64,000 nt of DNA from DASSUW01 sp963811895. Lineage in GTDB: Bacteria > Actinomycetota > Thermoleophilia > Solirubrobacterales > Solirubrobacteraceae. Within the stretch, counting starts at the first letter, position 1; every line of letters starts with the position of its first letter. The stretch lies in NCBI GenBank assembly GCA_963811895.1, contig CAWETE010000015.1, forward strand, positions 248,001 through 312,000, read 5' to 3'. Positions 52,887 to 62,328 of this stretch are shown here, in pieces. The notes beneath the pieces are model-generated. The model saw only the letters and a list, made by a program, of their open reading frames with translations, was not told the origin of the DNA and searched no databases. A program made the translations under genes and the position numbers.

Positions 52887-54433
52887 GGTCGCTGGCGATC
52901 GCCCTGCTGTCGCTCTGCCTCGCGGCGCTCGTGCTGTCCGCCTTCGACGCGGAGAGCGGCGGTCCCGCCCGGGCCATGCCCGCCCGGATCGGGGCGCCCG
53001 TGGAGGCCCGGCCCGCCGGCCCGCGGGCCCACGTGGCCTACACGGGACCGCGGCGCCTCGAGGGCATCGCCACCCTGCAGGCCCGCGTGCGGCGCGGAGG
53101 CGCCCGGGTCGTCGCCGTCACGTTCCGGCTCGCCGGCCGGGCGCTCGGGACCGACACGCGGCCGCCGTACCGGCTCGACGTCGACGCCTCGCGACTGGAT
53201 GCGGGCCGGCTGCGGGTCGTCGCGGTCGACAGCCTCGGCGGGCGAACCCGCGGGCGCCCGGTGCACGTGACGACCGGCGGCGCCTCCCGGGCGCTGACCG
53301 TGACGCCTGAGACCGGGCTCCGCCCCGTCCTGCAGGCGCTGGCGCGGGGCAATGTCAGCGTCCGGCTCGCGCCCGGGCGCTACGAGGTGTCGCACCTCGA
53401 GCTGGGCGGCGGAGCGCGCCTCGCCGGCTCCGGGCCGGACACGGTGCTGGCCGCCAGGGCGGGCGGCTGGTCGCTCGTGACGGTGCGCGGACGCGGCGTG
53501 CGCCTCTCCGACCTGACGATCGACGGCGGCGGGCGCGCCGAGCGCGCCGTCGGCGTCGCCGCCGGATCCCACGACGTGCGGCTCCAGCGGCTGCGGATCG
53601 GAGGCATCGGGATCACCGGCGTGGAGGTGTGGGGCGCGCACTCGCGCATCTCGGTCCAGGACTCGACGATCGCCGGCGCGGGCGCCCGCGGCTCCGGCGT
53701 GTTCGAGCTGGGCTCCGACGCCTCGCGCGACATGAGCGTGATCCGCACCAGCATCAGCGGGTTCCGCAGCTACGGCATCAACTTCGCCCAGCGCGCCTAC
53801 GACCGGCCGGCTGCCGCGGTGCGGGCGCTCGCGCTCGACAACGAGATCTCGGACATCGACGATCCCGGCGCGGCGAGCGGCACCCACGAGGGCGGGATCT
53901 GGTCGGGTGGCGTCGCCGCGGCGATCATCGGCAACCGCATCCGCGACGTCGGATGGGACGGCATCCAGACGGTCGGGTCGTCGCGGCGCGTGACCGTCGT
54001 CGGCAACGACGTCGCGCGGACCGGGGTCGGGATCTACCTCGAGCACGAGACCAACGACTCGCTGTTCGCGCGCAACACCATCGCCGACGTCGACACCGGC
54101 ATCAATGTCGAGTGGCGCTACGACGACGCCGGGTCGAGCGGCAACACGTTCGAGGCCAACACGATCCTGCGACCGGTCGAGGCCGGCGTGTTCGTCGACG
54201 TGGAGGGCGATCGCAACCGCATCGTCGACAACGTCGTGAGCGGCGGCATCGGGCCCGCCGTCGTGCTCCAGGGCGCCTCCGGCAACCTGGTCGCAGGCAA
54301 CGTCGGCTGCTCGCGCCCGGGCCAGGAGCTGGTGGTGCAGCAGAGCGCGCACCACGACGACGGACGCGCGGCGCACGCGCTCCGCAACCGGCTGCGCGGC
54401 AACCGGAGCGCCGAGGCGTGTCCGGACCGGTGA
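52883..54433 (+). CDS. Exported right-handed parallel beta-helix protein
   Basis: This 516-residue protein has an N-terminal export signal or anchor (LAIALLSLCLAALVLSAF), an Ig-like region (about 48-125) and then about 10 to 12 turns of parallel beta-helix (VRLSDLTIDGGGRAERAVGV, ISVQDSTIAG, IIGNRIRDVGWDGIQTVG, NTIADVDTGINV). This fold is common in enzymes that cut or bind long polysaccharides, so it may act on the glycan made by this locus. Starts in the ATGA overlap with the aminotransferase. Confidence 0.85.
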   Translation: MRSLAIALLSLCLAALVLSAFDAESGGPARAMPARIGAPVEARPAGPRAHVAYTGPRRLEGIATLQARVRRGGARVVAVTFRLAGRALGTDTRPPYRLDVDASRLDAGRLRVVAVDSLGGRTRGRPVHVTTGGASRALTVTPETGLRPVLQALARGNVSVRLAPGRYEVSHLELGGGARLAGSGPDTVLAARAGGWSLVTVRGRGVRLSDLTIDGGGRAERAVGVAAGSHDVRLQRLRIGGIGITGVEVWGAHSRISVQDSTIAGAGARGSGVFELGSDASRDMSVIRTSISGFRSYGINFAQRAYDRPAAAVRALALDNEISDIDDPGAASGTHEGGIWSGGVAAAIIGNRIRDVGWDGIQTVGSSRRVTVVGNDVARTGVGIYLEHETNDSLFARNTIADVDTGINVEWRYDDAGSSGNTFEANTILRPVEAGVFVDVEGDRNRIVDNVVSGGIGPAVVLQGASGNLVAGNVGCSRPGQELVVQQSAHHDDGRAAHALRNRLRGNRSAEACPDR

Positions 54434-55746
54434 GCGGCGATCCCGGCACCATCGCCGGGAACTCGCTGAGGGTGCTGGGAGCGCAGGTCGCCGGCAACGC
54501 CGGCTACTTCGTGTCCGTCCTGTTGCTCGCGCGCGGCCTGGAGCCGGCGGACCGCGGCGCCGTCGCGTTCGTGACGGTGAGCGCGCTCGTGATCGCGAGC
54601 CTGGCGGGCTTCGGCACGGCCGAGGCGACGCGGGTCTTCGCCGCCCAGCGGCCGGCGGCGCGGCCCCGGCTGCTCTCGAACGTCGTGCTGACCGGCGCCG
54701 GCGGCGCCGTCGTGGGAGCCGGGCTCGCGTGCGGCGCGCTCGCCGCTCTGGATGACGTGCGGCCCGCGGGCGTGGAGACGTTCGAGCTCTGGGCCATCGC
54801 CGCGGGGGCGGTCGCCGGGGCGATCGGCCTCGCCGGCGCCTCGTTCCTGCAGGGATGCAGCCGCTTCGGCGTGTACTCGCGGCTGCTCGCGGCCGGGCCG
54901 TGGCTGTATGCGCTGCTGATCGCCGGCGCGTGGGCGGAAGGGGGCCTGACCGTCGAGCGCGCGGCGGCGGCGTGGGTCGTCGCCCAGGCGATCCCGGCGC
55001 TGCTGTTCTGCGGCGCGGCGGCGCACGGCGTCGGGTTCGGGCGCCCGGATCTGCGGCTCATGGCCGAGACCGTCCTGTACGGCGGGCGCGCCTGGCTGGG
55101 CGGCCTCGCGCACCTGCTCAACGCCCGCATCGACCAGGTGCTGCTGGGCCTGCTCGCGTCGCAGGCGGCTCTGGGCACCTACGCCGTGGCGGTCAACGCC
55201 TCGGAGGTCCTCTTCTACCTCCCGTCGGCCGTCTCGACCGCGCTGCTGCCCGCGGTGGCGCGGAGCGGCGGCGCCGCCGGCGTCGACAGCACGATGCGCG
55301 TGTTCCGTGCGGTGATGCTCGCCACGCTCGTCGCCGTGGGCATCGCGGCCGTGCTCGGACCGCCACTGGTCCCGCTCGTGTTCGGCGCCGACTACGCCGG
55401 CTCGGTCGAGCCCTTCCTGTGGCTGCTGCCGAGCGCGATCGGCTTCGTGGCCAGCGCGATCTTCTCGAACGCGCTGCTGGCCTCGGGGGCGCCGGCGCTC
55501 TCGTCGCTCGGGCCGGTCGTGTCGCTCACCGTCGGCGTCGGGCTCGACCTCGTGCTGATCCCGCGGCTGGGCGCGACCGGGGCCGCGATCGCGGCCAGCG
55601 CCGCGCTCCTGAGCGGCGGCGCGGCGGCGGCCGTCGCCTACGCCGTGCGCTCGGGGCTGCGCCCCGGCGCCCTGGTGCCGCGGCGGGCCGACGCGGAGCT
55701 GCTCGCCAGCCGCGCCATGCGCCGGGCCGGCGCCAGGCCCTCGTAG
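54430..55746 (+). CDS. Wzx-like polysaccharide flippase (MOP superfamily)
   Basis: This 438-residue membrane protein has about 12 to 14 helices (for example AGNAGYFVSVLLLARGL, GAVAFVTVSALVIASLAG, LLNARIDQVLLGLLASQAAL) in the pattern of lipid-linked oligosaccharide flippases. It should move the repeat unit to the outer face of the membrane. GTG 54430 was chosen because it makes the usual 4-bp overlap; GTG 54418 is possible. Its last 109 bp overlap the convergent FemAB-like gene. Confidence 0.88.
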   Translation: MSGDPGTIAGNSLRVLGAQVAGNAGYFVSVLLLARGLEPADRGAVAFVTVSALVIASLAGFGTAEATRVFAAQRPAARPRLLSNVVLTGAGGAVVGAGLACGALAALDDVRPAGVETFELWAIAAGAVAGAIGLAGASFLQGCSRFGVYSRLLAAGPWLYALLIAGAWAEGGLTVERAAAAWVVAQAIPALLFCGAAAHGVGFGRPDLRLMAETVLYGGRAWLGGLAHLLNARIDQVLLGLLASQAALGTYAVAVNASEVLFYLPSAVSTALLPAVARSGGAAGVDSTMRVFRAVMLATLVAVGIAAVLGPPLVPLVFGADYAGSVEPFLWLLPSAIGFVASAIFSNALLASGAPALSSLGPVVSLTVGVGLDLVLIPRLGATGAAIAASAALLSGGAAAAVAYAVRSGLRPGALVPRRADAELLASRAMRRAGARPS

Positions 55747-56816
55747 TAGAGGCGGCGGGCGGGCGTCCGCTTGAGCTGCCGGCGGGCATGGACGGCCTGG
55801 GTGCGCGCGGCCACGGCGGCGCGTCCGCGCCGGGTGACCGCGAGGCCGAGGCCCTGGTGGAGCGGCTCGAGCCGGTCGGCGAGCTCGAGCTTGTAGCGCT
55901 CGGCTCCGCCGAGGAACTCGACGCGCCGCGCGCCCTCGGCCGCGGCGGCCCCTATCGCCTCGAGCGTCGCGACCTGGCCCGGCGACCAGCGGGCGAGCGC
56001 GGGGTCGAACGCGAGCTCGTGGAAGTACATGCGTCCGCCGAGGACGAAGAAGTAGTTGCAGGCGGCCGCGCGGCCGCCGATCCGCAGCAGCCCGATCCGC
56101 GGCACCCCTGGCGGCAGCGCCGCCAGCGCCGCGCGGTGGAACGCGCGCCCGGTCCGGGTCGCGAAGCCCGAGGCCTCCGGCCGGTCGCGCCAGCGCGCGG
56201 CGTGCAGCCGGAACGCCTCCTCGAGCGCCGGGGCGAGCTCGTCGAGGTCGCGCGCCACCTGGAAGGTGATCTCGCCGAACCCCTCGAGCTGGCGTCGCCT
56301 GCGGCGATGCAGGCTGCGGCGCTTCGCCGACGTCTTGGCGCGGTACGCCTCGTCCCAACTCGGCTCGAGGTCCATCACGGGCGCCTCGGCGCGGGCGACC
56401 AGCCTCAGGCGCCCCTCGCCCGCGGCGACGCCGAGGCGACTCGGCTGCGGGAGGCCGAAGAGGTCGGCGAAGTCGGCGCCGGAGCCGGCCGCCTGCTCGA
56501 GCAGCCGAGCGGCCGTCGACGGCTCCGCGCCGTCCGCCACGAGCACGTCGGCGAGCGCGGCCGCGTCGTCGCCGAGGAAGCGCGCGACGCGCAGCCCGAG
56601 GCGGTGCTCGACATAGAGCGGCAGGGCGCCGGTGAGCCGGCCCCCCTCGCGGGCCACGTGCACGGTGAGACGGCCACGGTCCGCGTGGTGCCGCCACCAT
56701 TCGAGCAGCCAGCCGTGCAGGAGGAACGGGCTCGGCCGGCGCATCGCGAGGACGAGGGCGTCCCACTCCTCGCGGAGCGCGGCGAGCTCCTCCGGGTCGG
56801 TGATGGTGCCGATCAC
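55638..56816 (-). CDS. BioF2/FemAB-like (GNAT-fold) acyltransferase, second copy
   Basis: This 392-residue protein is similar in plan to the one at 50.8 kb: SPFLLHGWLLEWWRHHADRG, YRAKTSAKRRSLHRRRRR, YFHELAFDPALARWSPGQ and VEFLGGAERYKLELAD. It may modify sugars or precursors for the locus. The basic C-terminal tail of about 36 residues lies in the 109-bp overlap with the flippase gene; the natural stop may be earlier if an indel is present. The GTG start overlaps the upstream glycosyltransferase stop in GTGA. Confidence 0.8.
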   Translation of the reverse strand: MIGTITDPEELAALREEWDALVLAMRRPSPFLLHGWLLEWWRHHADRGRLTVHVAREGGRLTGALPLYVEHRLGLRVARFLGDDAAALADVLVADGAEPSTAARLLEQAAGSGADFADLFGLPQPSRLGVAAGEGRLRLVARAEAPVMDLEPSWDEAYRAKTSAKRRSLHRRRRRQLEGFGEITFQVARDLDELAPALEEAFRLHAARWRDRPEASGFATRTGRAFHRAALAALPPGVPRIGLLRIGGRAAACNYFFVLGGRMYFHELAFDPALARWSPGQVATLEAIGAAAAEGARRVEFLGGAERYKLELADRLEPLHQGLGLAVTRRGRAAVAARTQAVHARRQLKRTPARRLYYEGLAPARRMARLASSSASARRGTRAPGRSPERTA

Positions 56817-57886
56817 GAACCCAGCCGGCGGTAGACGTCCGCGAGCCGGTCCATCTCGGCCCGCCGGTCGCGATGGGTCTCGGCCAGGAGGCGGCCGTGG
56901 CGGCTGAGGCCGGCGGCGAGCTCGCGGTTGTCGAGCACGCGCGCGATCGCGGCGGCCACCGCCCACGCGTCGATCGGCACGACGAGGGCGTCCCGGTCAG
57001 GCACGATCAGCTCTCGCACCCAGGGAAGATCCGACACCACCACCGGGCATCCGCACGCCATCGCCTCCCAGACCGATCGCGGCGAGCTGTCCGAGGACGG
57101 GATCGACACGCAGACGTCGGCGGCCTGGTAGTAGGCGGCCATCTGCTCGTACGGCACGTGGCCGACGACCCGGACGCCCGGCGCGGCGGTGGCCGGTGGC
57201 GGGGCGGCGCCCATGTGCTTGAGCACGAGCTGGGCGCCGGGCCTCGCCTGGGCGACGATCTCGAACGCGGCGAGGATCGTCTCGGGGTTGTAGATCGGCG
57301 TCAGCGAGCGCGGGCCGAGGATCACCGGGCCCGCGGACAGGCCGAGCTTCCGGCGCAGCTCGGGCCGCGCGCCGTTCGCCGGTGCGAACGCGTCGAGGTC
57401 GACGCCCCAGTTGACGAGCACGGTCGCCTCGCGCCGCGCGCCGAGCTCGACCAGCCGGTCGAGCAGCGCGCGAGAGTCCGCCATGGCGACGCTCGAGCGC
57501 CGCAGGGCGATCCGGTTCGCGAGCGTGCGGACGCGGTCCGCGCGCAGCACGTCGGAGCCCCAGGCCATCGCCACCAGCGGCGACGTGCCGGCCAGCGCCG
57601 CGAACGCCGCGTAGCCGCAGAGCCAGTGGGCGTGGACCACGTCGGGACAGAGCTCGCGGTCGAGCCCACGGATCCAGCGGACGTGCGCCGCGGCGCCGGC
57701 CGGCGTCCTCCGCAGCGCCGGCGGGGCGGGCCGTACCGGGATGCCGGCGCCGGGAAGCACCGAGGGTGGGAGGTCCGGCTCGCTGTTGCCGGCCGCCGTC
57801 ACGTCGAGGCCGCGCTCCCGCATGGCCAGCGCGAGGTGCTCCACGTGCGGGTGGTTGACCGGGCCGAGCATGAGGACGCGCGTCAT
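56813..57886 (-). CDS. Glycosyltransferase family 4
   Basis: This 357-residue GT-B enzyme has VLMLGPVNHPHVEHLALAMR at the start, HAHWLCGYAA, and the donor site SIPSSDSSPRSVWEAMACGC followed by PVVVSDLPWVRELI. It adds a sugar to the growing repeat unit. The ATG overlaps the nucleotidyltransferase stop in ATGA, and its own stop overlaps the next start, so three genes are coupled in a row. Confidence 0.9.
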   Translation of the reverse strand: MTRVLMLGPVNHPHVEHLALAMRERGLDVTAAGNSEPDLPPSVLPGAGIPVRPAPPALRRTPAGAAAHVRWIRGLDRELCPDVVHAHWLCGYAAFAALAGTSPLVAMAWGSDVLRADRVRTLANRIALRRSSVAMADSRALLDRLVELGARREATVLVNWGVDLDAFAPANGARPELRRKLGLSAGPVILGPRSLTPIYNPETILAAFEIVAQARPGAQLVLKHMGAAPPPATAAPGVRVVGHVPYEQMAAYYQAADVCVSIPSSDSSPRSVWEAMACGCPVVVSDLPWVRELIVPDRDALVVPIDAWAVAAAIARVLDNRELAAGLSRHGRLLAETHRDRRAEMDRLADVYRRLGS

Positions 57887-58617
57887 CTCGCGAACTCCTG
57901 GAGGGGCTCGCCGAGCACCTTGGCGGCGTCGGCCTGCGCGCGGCGGAAGTCGTCCTCGCGCCCGATGTCCAGCCAGTAGCCGTCGTAGGCGTAGGAGCCG
58001 ACGGGAGCTCCGCGCGACAGCAGGTCGAGCACGAGGTCCGGGAAGTCGCAATGGTCGCCGGGCCTGAGGTGCGCGATCGCGGCGGGCTCGAGCACGTAGA
58101 CGCCCATGCTCACCGTGTAGGCGAGCTCGGGCTTCTCGTCGTAGCCGGTCACGCGGTGCGTGGCGCCGACCGCGCCGTCGGTGTGGAGCACGCCGTAGTC
58201 GGCGCGGACGGTGCGCCGGTGGGTGGCGATCGTGAGCACGTTGCCGGCCTGCCGGTGGGCGTGGACGAGCGCGCGGAAGTCCAGCGTGGTCAGCACGTCG
58301 CCGTTGACCATCACGAACGTCTCGTCGAGGTCCGCGATCGAGGCCAGCGGGCCGGCGGTCCCCAGCGCGCGCTCCTCCTCGTGGTAGCGGATCGACACGG
58401 CGTGCGCCGAGCCGTCGCCCACGACGGCTCGCACGAGGTGGGCGAGGTGGCCGACGGCGAGCGTCACGTCGTCGAATCCCGTCGCACCGAGCTGCCGCAG
58501 CAGGATCTCCAGGATCGGGCGCTCGCCGACCGGCAGCAGCGGCTTGGGCAGGACCGTCGTATAGGGCGCAAGGCGCGAACCGCGCCCGCCCGCGAGGACC
58601 ACGGCGCGCCGGGTCAT
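57883..58617 (-). CDS. Sugar-1-phosphate nucleotidyltransferase (RmlA/GMP-like)
   Basis: This 244-residue enzyme has the NTP-transferase signature VVLAGGRGSRLAPYTTVLPK with LPVGERPILE, the metal site MVNGDVLTT and the late GYWLDIGREDD. It should make an activated sugar (NDP-hexose) for the glycosyltransferases. ATG 58617 was chosen because AAAGGAA lies 6-7 nt before it; an upstream ATG at 58644 is the alternative. Confidence 0.9.
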   Translation of the reverse strand: MTRRAVVLAGGRGSRLAPYTTVLPKPLLPVGERPILEILLRQLGATGFDDVTLAVGHLAHLVRAVVGDGSAHAVSIRYHEEERALGTAGPLASIADLDETFVMVNGDVLTTLDFRALVHAHRQAGNVLTIATHRRTVRADYGVLHTDGAVGATHRVTGYDEKPELAYTVSMGVYVLEPAAIAHLRPGDHCDFPDLVLDLLSRGAPVGSYAYDGYWLDIGREDDFRRAQADAAKVLGEPLQEFAR

Positions 58618-58681
58618 TGCGTTCCTTTCGCGTTGGCCGGCCATGGCGTCACGGCCCGCCCTTGGTTACGGTCGCCTTCGG

Positions 58682-59995
58682 GTGACCACCCTGCCCGCCA
58701 TTCGCGTCCCTCGCGTGACCCCACTCGCGGGTCTCGCGGGGGCGATGGCGGCCGGCGCGGCGCTCGGCGTCGCCCTGGCCGGCGATCCGCCTTCGAGCCT
58801 CATCCCGGCGGCGGGCGTGCTCGGGATCTGGCTCGTGCTCGGCCTCGCGCTGGCCAGCCCCGCGGCAGCGGTCGCCCTCGGCTTCGTGCTGTTCGGCGTC
58901 GTACGGGTCGAGCCGGCCCCCGCGGACGCCGTGCTCGGCGTGCTCGCGGCGCTGGCGGTCGCGACCGGCCAGGTCGACCTGCGGCGCGTGCCGGCGCCGA
59001 TCCTCACGCTGCTCGTGATCCTTCTCGCGCTGAACGTCGTCTCGATGACGGCGGCCGCCGAGATCGCCCCGGCGCTGCGCTTCTTCGCCATCACGCTGTA
59101 TCTCGTCGTCCTGGCGGTGTGGCTGGCGAGCCACCTGCGGACCTCGGAGCGGATGCGTGTGGTGATCCGCGCCTACGTCGCCGGCGCGGCGGCGGCGAGC
59201 CTGCTCGCCGTGGCTGCGTTGTTCGTCGCCTTCCCCGGCCACGAGCTGCTGGCCGGCATCGGCGAGAGCCGCGCCCAGGGGTTCTTCAAGGACCCCAACG
59301 TGTTCGGGCCGTTCCTCATCCCCGCGGCCCTGATCGCGCTCGAGGAGACGCTGCGGCCGCGCGTGCTCGGCGTGCGCCGCGACATCGCCGCGCTGCTGTT
59401 CGCGGTGCTCGTGCTGGGGATCCTGTTCGCCTACTCGCGCGCCGGCTGGCTCAACCTCGCCGTCGCGCTCGCGGTGATGCTGCTCGTGTTCTCGCTGCGC
59501 GCCGGCGGCGCGCGCGCGGTCGGCGCGGCCCTGGCGCTGGCGCTCGTCGTCGGCGGGCTCGCCGGCGCGGCGCTCGCGTTCACGGGGTCCGTGTCCTTCC
59601 TCGAGGAGCGCGCGCGCGTGCAGGCGTACGACAGCGAGCGCTTCTCCGCGCAGGCGAGCGGCGTCGAGCTTGGCTTCGGACACGCGCTCGGCATCGGGCC
59701 CGGCCAGTTCGAGCTCAGCCGGCCGGTCTCCGCCCACAGCATCTACGTGCGCGTGCTGGCCGAGCAGGGAGTGCTGGGCCTCGCGACGCTCGTCGCCCTG
59801 CTCGCGGGCACGCTCGCGCTCGCGGTCCGCAACGCTCTCGTGGGCGCCGACGCCTACGGCGTCGGCGCGGCGGCGCTGCTGGGGGCGTGGTGCGGGCTGC
59901 TGGTCAACGGCGCGTTCGTCGACACGCTCCACTGGCGCCACCTGTGGCTGGTCGCCGCCCTGATCTGGGTGGCGGGGCTCAGGCGGCACGTCTGA
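58682..59995 (+). CDS. O-antigen ligase/polymerase-like (Wzy-type) membrane protein
   Basis: This 437-residue protein has about 11 membrane helices and the large outer loop with SRAQGFFKDPNVFGPFLIPA, seen in O-antigen polymerase and ligase proteins, plus AHSIYVRVLAEQGVLGL, where the conserved histidine acts in the family. It should join repeat units into the polymer. GTG 58682 lies 9 nt after TACGGT; an ATG at 58643 is a possible longer start. The 3' end overlaps the convergent GT2 gene by 17 bp. Confidence 0.87.
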   Translation: MTTLPAIRVPRVTPLAGLAGAMAAGAALGVALAGDPPSSLIPAAGVLGIWLVLGLALASPAAAVALGFVLFGVVRVEPAPADAVLGVLAALAVATGQVDLRRVPAPILTLLVILLALNVVSMTAAAEIAPALRFFAITLYLVVLAVWLASHLRTSERMRVVIRAYVAGAAAASLLAVAALFVAFPGHELLAGIGESRAQGFFKDPNVFGPFLIPAALIALEETLRPRVLGVRRDIAALLFAVLVLGILFAYSRAGWLNLAVALAVMLLVFSLRAGGARAVGAALALALVVGGLAGAALAFTGSVSFLEERARVQAYDSERFSAQASGVELGFGHALGIGPGQFELSRPVSAHSIYVRVLAEQGVLGLATLVALLAGTLALAVRNALVGADAYGVGAAALLGAWCGLLVNGAFVDTLHWRHLWLVAALIWVAGLRRHV

Positions 59996-60863
59996 CCCGG
60001 TGCGCGCGCAGCCGCGCCGCGATCGTGGGCCAGCCCGATCCGTGGGCGAGATAGCACGCGGCGCCGGCGAGCAGCCGCTTCCGGGTCGGGGACAACGGGA
60101 GTGCCTCGATGACCGGCAGGGCGAGCTTGAGGGCGATCGGCGCCGGTGACGCCCGCCGGTGACGGCGCCGCTCGGCGTAGAGCCGCGGATGCCGCTCGCG
60201 CAGCCGTGCGCAGCGCTCGGCGTGGCGGCTCGACGAGCGCGACAGCCGGCGGCCCGGCGCGACCCGGTACTCGCAGGTGATCGCGGGCACGCCGACGCCC
60301 TCGTAGCCGGCCTCGGCGAGCGACATCCACAGGTCCCAGTCCTCGTAGCCGCCGTCGAGCTGCCAGCCTCCCGCGGCCAGCACCGCCTCGCGGCGGTAGA
60401 GGGCGCTCAGCAGAAGGTGGTTCTGGTAGCTCAGGTGCCACGGGTCGAGCGAGGGCAGGCTGTTCTGCACGAAGTCGAGCGCGCCGAAGTGGCGGGCGCT
60501 GCCCCAGGCGGCGACGGCCGCCGGGCTGGCCACGAGCTCGTCGCGGAGCAGCCGCAGCGCGCCCGGCGGGAGCCGGTCGTCGGCGTCGAGCGGGAGGGCG
60601 TACTCGGCGCCGGTCGCCCGCAGGCCGGCCATCCGCGCGGGGCCCGGCCCGCGGTTGTCCTGGCGGAGCACGCGGATCCCGGCGCCGGCGAGCCGCTGCA
60701 GCACCACCGCCGTGCCCGCGTCGGTGGAGCCGTCGTCGATGACGATCACCTCGACCGGGACGTCCTGCCGGAGCGCCGAGTCGACCGCCTCGTCGAGCGT
60801 GGCGCCGTCGTCGTGGCACGGGATGACGACGGCGATCGGAGGGATGTCGTCGTCAGCGTTCAT
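59979..60863 (-). CDS. Glycosyltransferase family 2
   Basis: This 294-residue GT-A enzyme has VVIPCHDDGATLDEAVDSAL, the nucleotide site VIDDGSTD, LDADDRL as metal-binding DxD, and DGGYEDWDLWMSLA with the catalytic acidic pair. It adds a sugar to the lipid-linked unit. The start overlaps the initiating transferase gene by 11 bp. Confidence 0.9.
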   Translation of the reverse strand: MNADDDIPPIAVVIPCHDDGATLDEAVDSALRQDVPVEVIVIDDGSTDAGTAVVLQRLAGAGIRVLRQDNRGPGPARMAGLRATGAEYALPLDADDRLPPGALRLLRDELVASPAAVAAWGSARHFGALDFVQNSLPSLDPWHLSYQNHLLLSALYRREAVLAAGGWQLDGGYEDWDLWMSLAEAGYEGVGVPAITCEYRVAPGRRLSRSSSRHAERCARLRERHPRLYAERRRHRRASPAPIALKLALPVIEALPLSPTRKRLLAGAACYLAHGSGWPTIAARLRAHRVRRAA

Positions 60864-62262
60864 CGGCGAGCACGAAGGCGACGTTCTCGGGTCTCATCAC
60901 GGGCTCGCGCTCGAACGCGAGCGTCGCCAGCGTCTCGCCCAGGATCAGCAGGTCGACGCCGGCGGAGCGGTGCTTGGCGTAGTAGAGGTCGTGGCAGAGC
61001 TTCCAGGCCGACCCGACGTCGGACCCGGCGTAGCCGCAGCGGACCTGGGCCCAGCCCGTGATCCCGGGCCGCATCAGGTGCCGCCGCTGGTAGAAGGGCA
61101 GGATCTGCTCGAGCCGGTCGACGTACTCCGGCTGCTCGGGCCGCGGGCCGACGAGGCTCATCTCGCCGCGCAGCACGTTGACGAGCTGCGGCAGCTCGTC
61201 GAGGTGCGTCCGCCGTAGCCACGCGCCGATCCGCGTGATCCTTGGATCGTCGGTGCACGCCCACTGCGCGGACTGATCGGCGCCGACCCGCATGGTCCGG
61301 AGCTTGTGAAGGCAGAACCGGTGCCCGCCCTCGCCGATCCGCACCTGCGCGAACAGCGCCGGCCCGCCGTCGCGCCGGATCAGAAGCACGAGGATGGGGA
61401 GCACGGGCAGCGCGAGCGCGAGCGAGAGCAGCGCGCCGCCGACGTCGACCAGGCGCTTGAGCGGCGAGGAGCCGCGGTTGTGCGGATCGGCCAGGCACTG
61501 GAACCACGCGGCGTTGATCTCGGCGGTGGGGACGTGCCCGAACACCTCCTCGAAGAGGGACGAGAGCTCTACGAGGCGCACCGGCAGTCCGAGGCAGGAC
61601 TCGGTCACCTCGCTGAAGACCTCCAGTCGCGGCGCGTCGCTGCCCATCACGAGCAGGTCGAGGTCGTGCTCGACGACGATCTGGGCGAGCTGGCCCAGAT
61701 CTCCGAGCCGGTGCTCGCCGAGCGCCCCGGCCGCCCCGGGCTCGGTCACGCAGCCCACCAGCACGTACTGGCGCGAGCCCACCGCGGTGAGCGCGCGGCC
61801 GAGCCGCTCCGCGGCGTCCGGCGAGCCGATGTACGCCGCACGTGCGCCGCCGAGCGCCGGAGCTCCGGCGAGCCCCGCCCACGGCTCGGCGACCAGCCCG
61901 GTCGCCAGCAGGGCGAGCGCCAGCTGTGCCGGCCCGGCCGCGGGTGCGCTCGTGAGCAGCTCGATGAGCGCCAGCGTGAGCAGGCCGAGGCCCGGGCCGA
62001 TGAACCGGTAGACGTGTCGCATCAGCGGCAGCAGCGCCGCCTGCGGGGCGACGCGGCGAGTGACCGAGGCTCCGACCGCCAGCGCGCCGAAGCCGAGCAG
62101 GCCCATGCGCAGACGATCGTCGGGCGGTGCCAGCGCGGCGATCACGACCGCGCCGCACGCGGGCGCCACGAGCACGTCGCGCCGGGGAGCGAGCCACCGC
62201 CTCAGCCGCCACTGCGCCGGCACGTGGGGCCAGACCGCGGCCGGTCTCGCATACACCGTCAC
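60853..62262 (-). CDS. Initiating sugar-phosphate transferase (WbaP/polyprenyl-phosphate type)
   Basis: This 469-residue protein has about four or five membrane helices, a CoA-binding-like soluble region (RAAYIGSPDAAERLGRALTA) and the C-terminal bacterial sugar transferase domain: KRLVDVGGALLSLALALPVL, FCLHKLRTMRVGAD, LPQLVNVLRGEMSLVGPRP and RPGITGWAQV. It starts repeat-unit synthesis by moving a sugar phosphate to undecaprenyl phosphate. GTG 62262 is preferred over 62286 because TACGGT lies 6 nt before it. Confidence 0.9.
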   Translation of the reverse strand: MTVYARPAAVWPHVPAQWRLRRWLAPRRDVLVAPACGAVVIAALAPPDDRLRMGLLGFGALAVGASVTRRVAPQAALLPLMRHVYRFIGPGLGLLTLALIELLTSAPAAGPAQLALALLATGLVAEPWAGLAGAPALGGARAAYIGSPDAAERLGRALTAVGSRQYVLVGCVTEPGAAGALGEHRLGDLGQLAQIVVEHDLDLLVMGSDAPRLEVFSEVTESCLGLPVRLVELSSLFEEVFGHVPTAEINAAWFQCLADPHNRGSSPLKRLVDVGGALLSLALALPVLPILVLLIRRDGGPALFAQVRIGEGGHRFCLHKLRTMRVGADQSAQWACTDDPRITRIGAWLRRTHLDELPQLVNVLRGEMSLVGPRPEQPEYVDRLEQILPFYQRRHLMRPGITGWAQVRCGYAGSDVGSAWKLCHDLYYAKHRSAGVDLLILGETLATLAFEREPVMRPENVAFVLADER

Positions 62263-62328
62263 GAGCCGACCGTACGGGGCCCGCATTGGGAGCCCGTCGC
62301 CCGGCTCGTTGGTCGGCGGTTTGTCGCT

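Noticed and set aside
58643..58681. Earlier ATG start for the Wzy-like protein
   Set aside because: It would put the TACGGT element inside the gene and adds residues without a membrane segment; kept only as an alternative.
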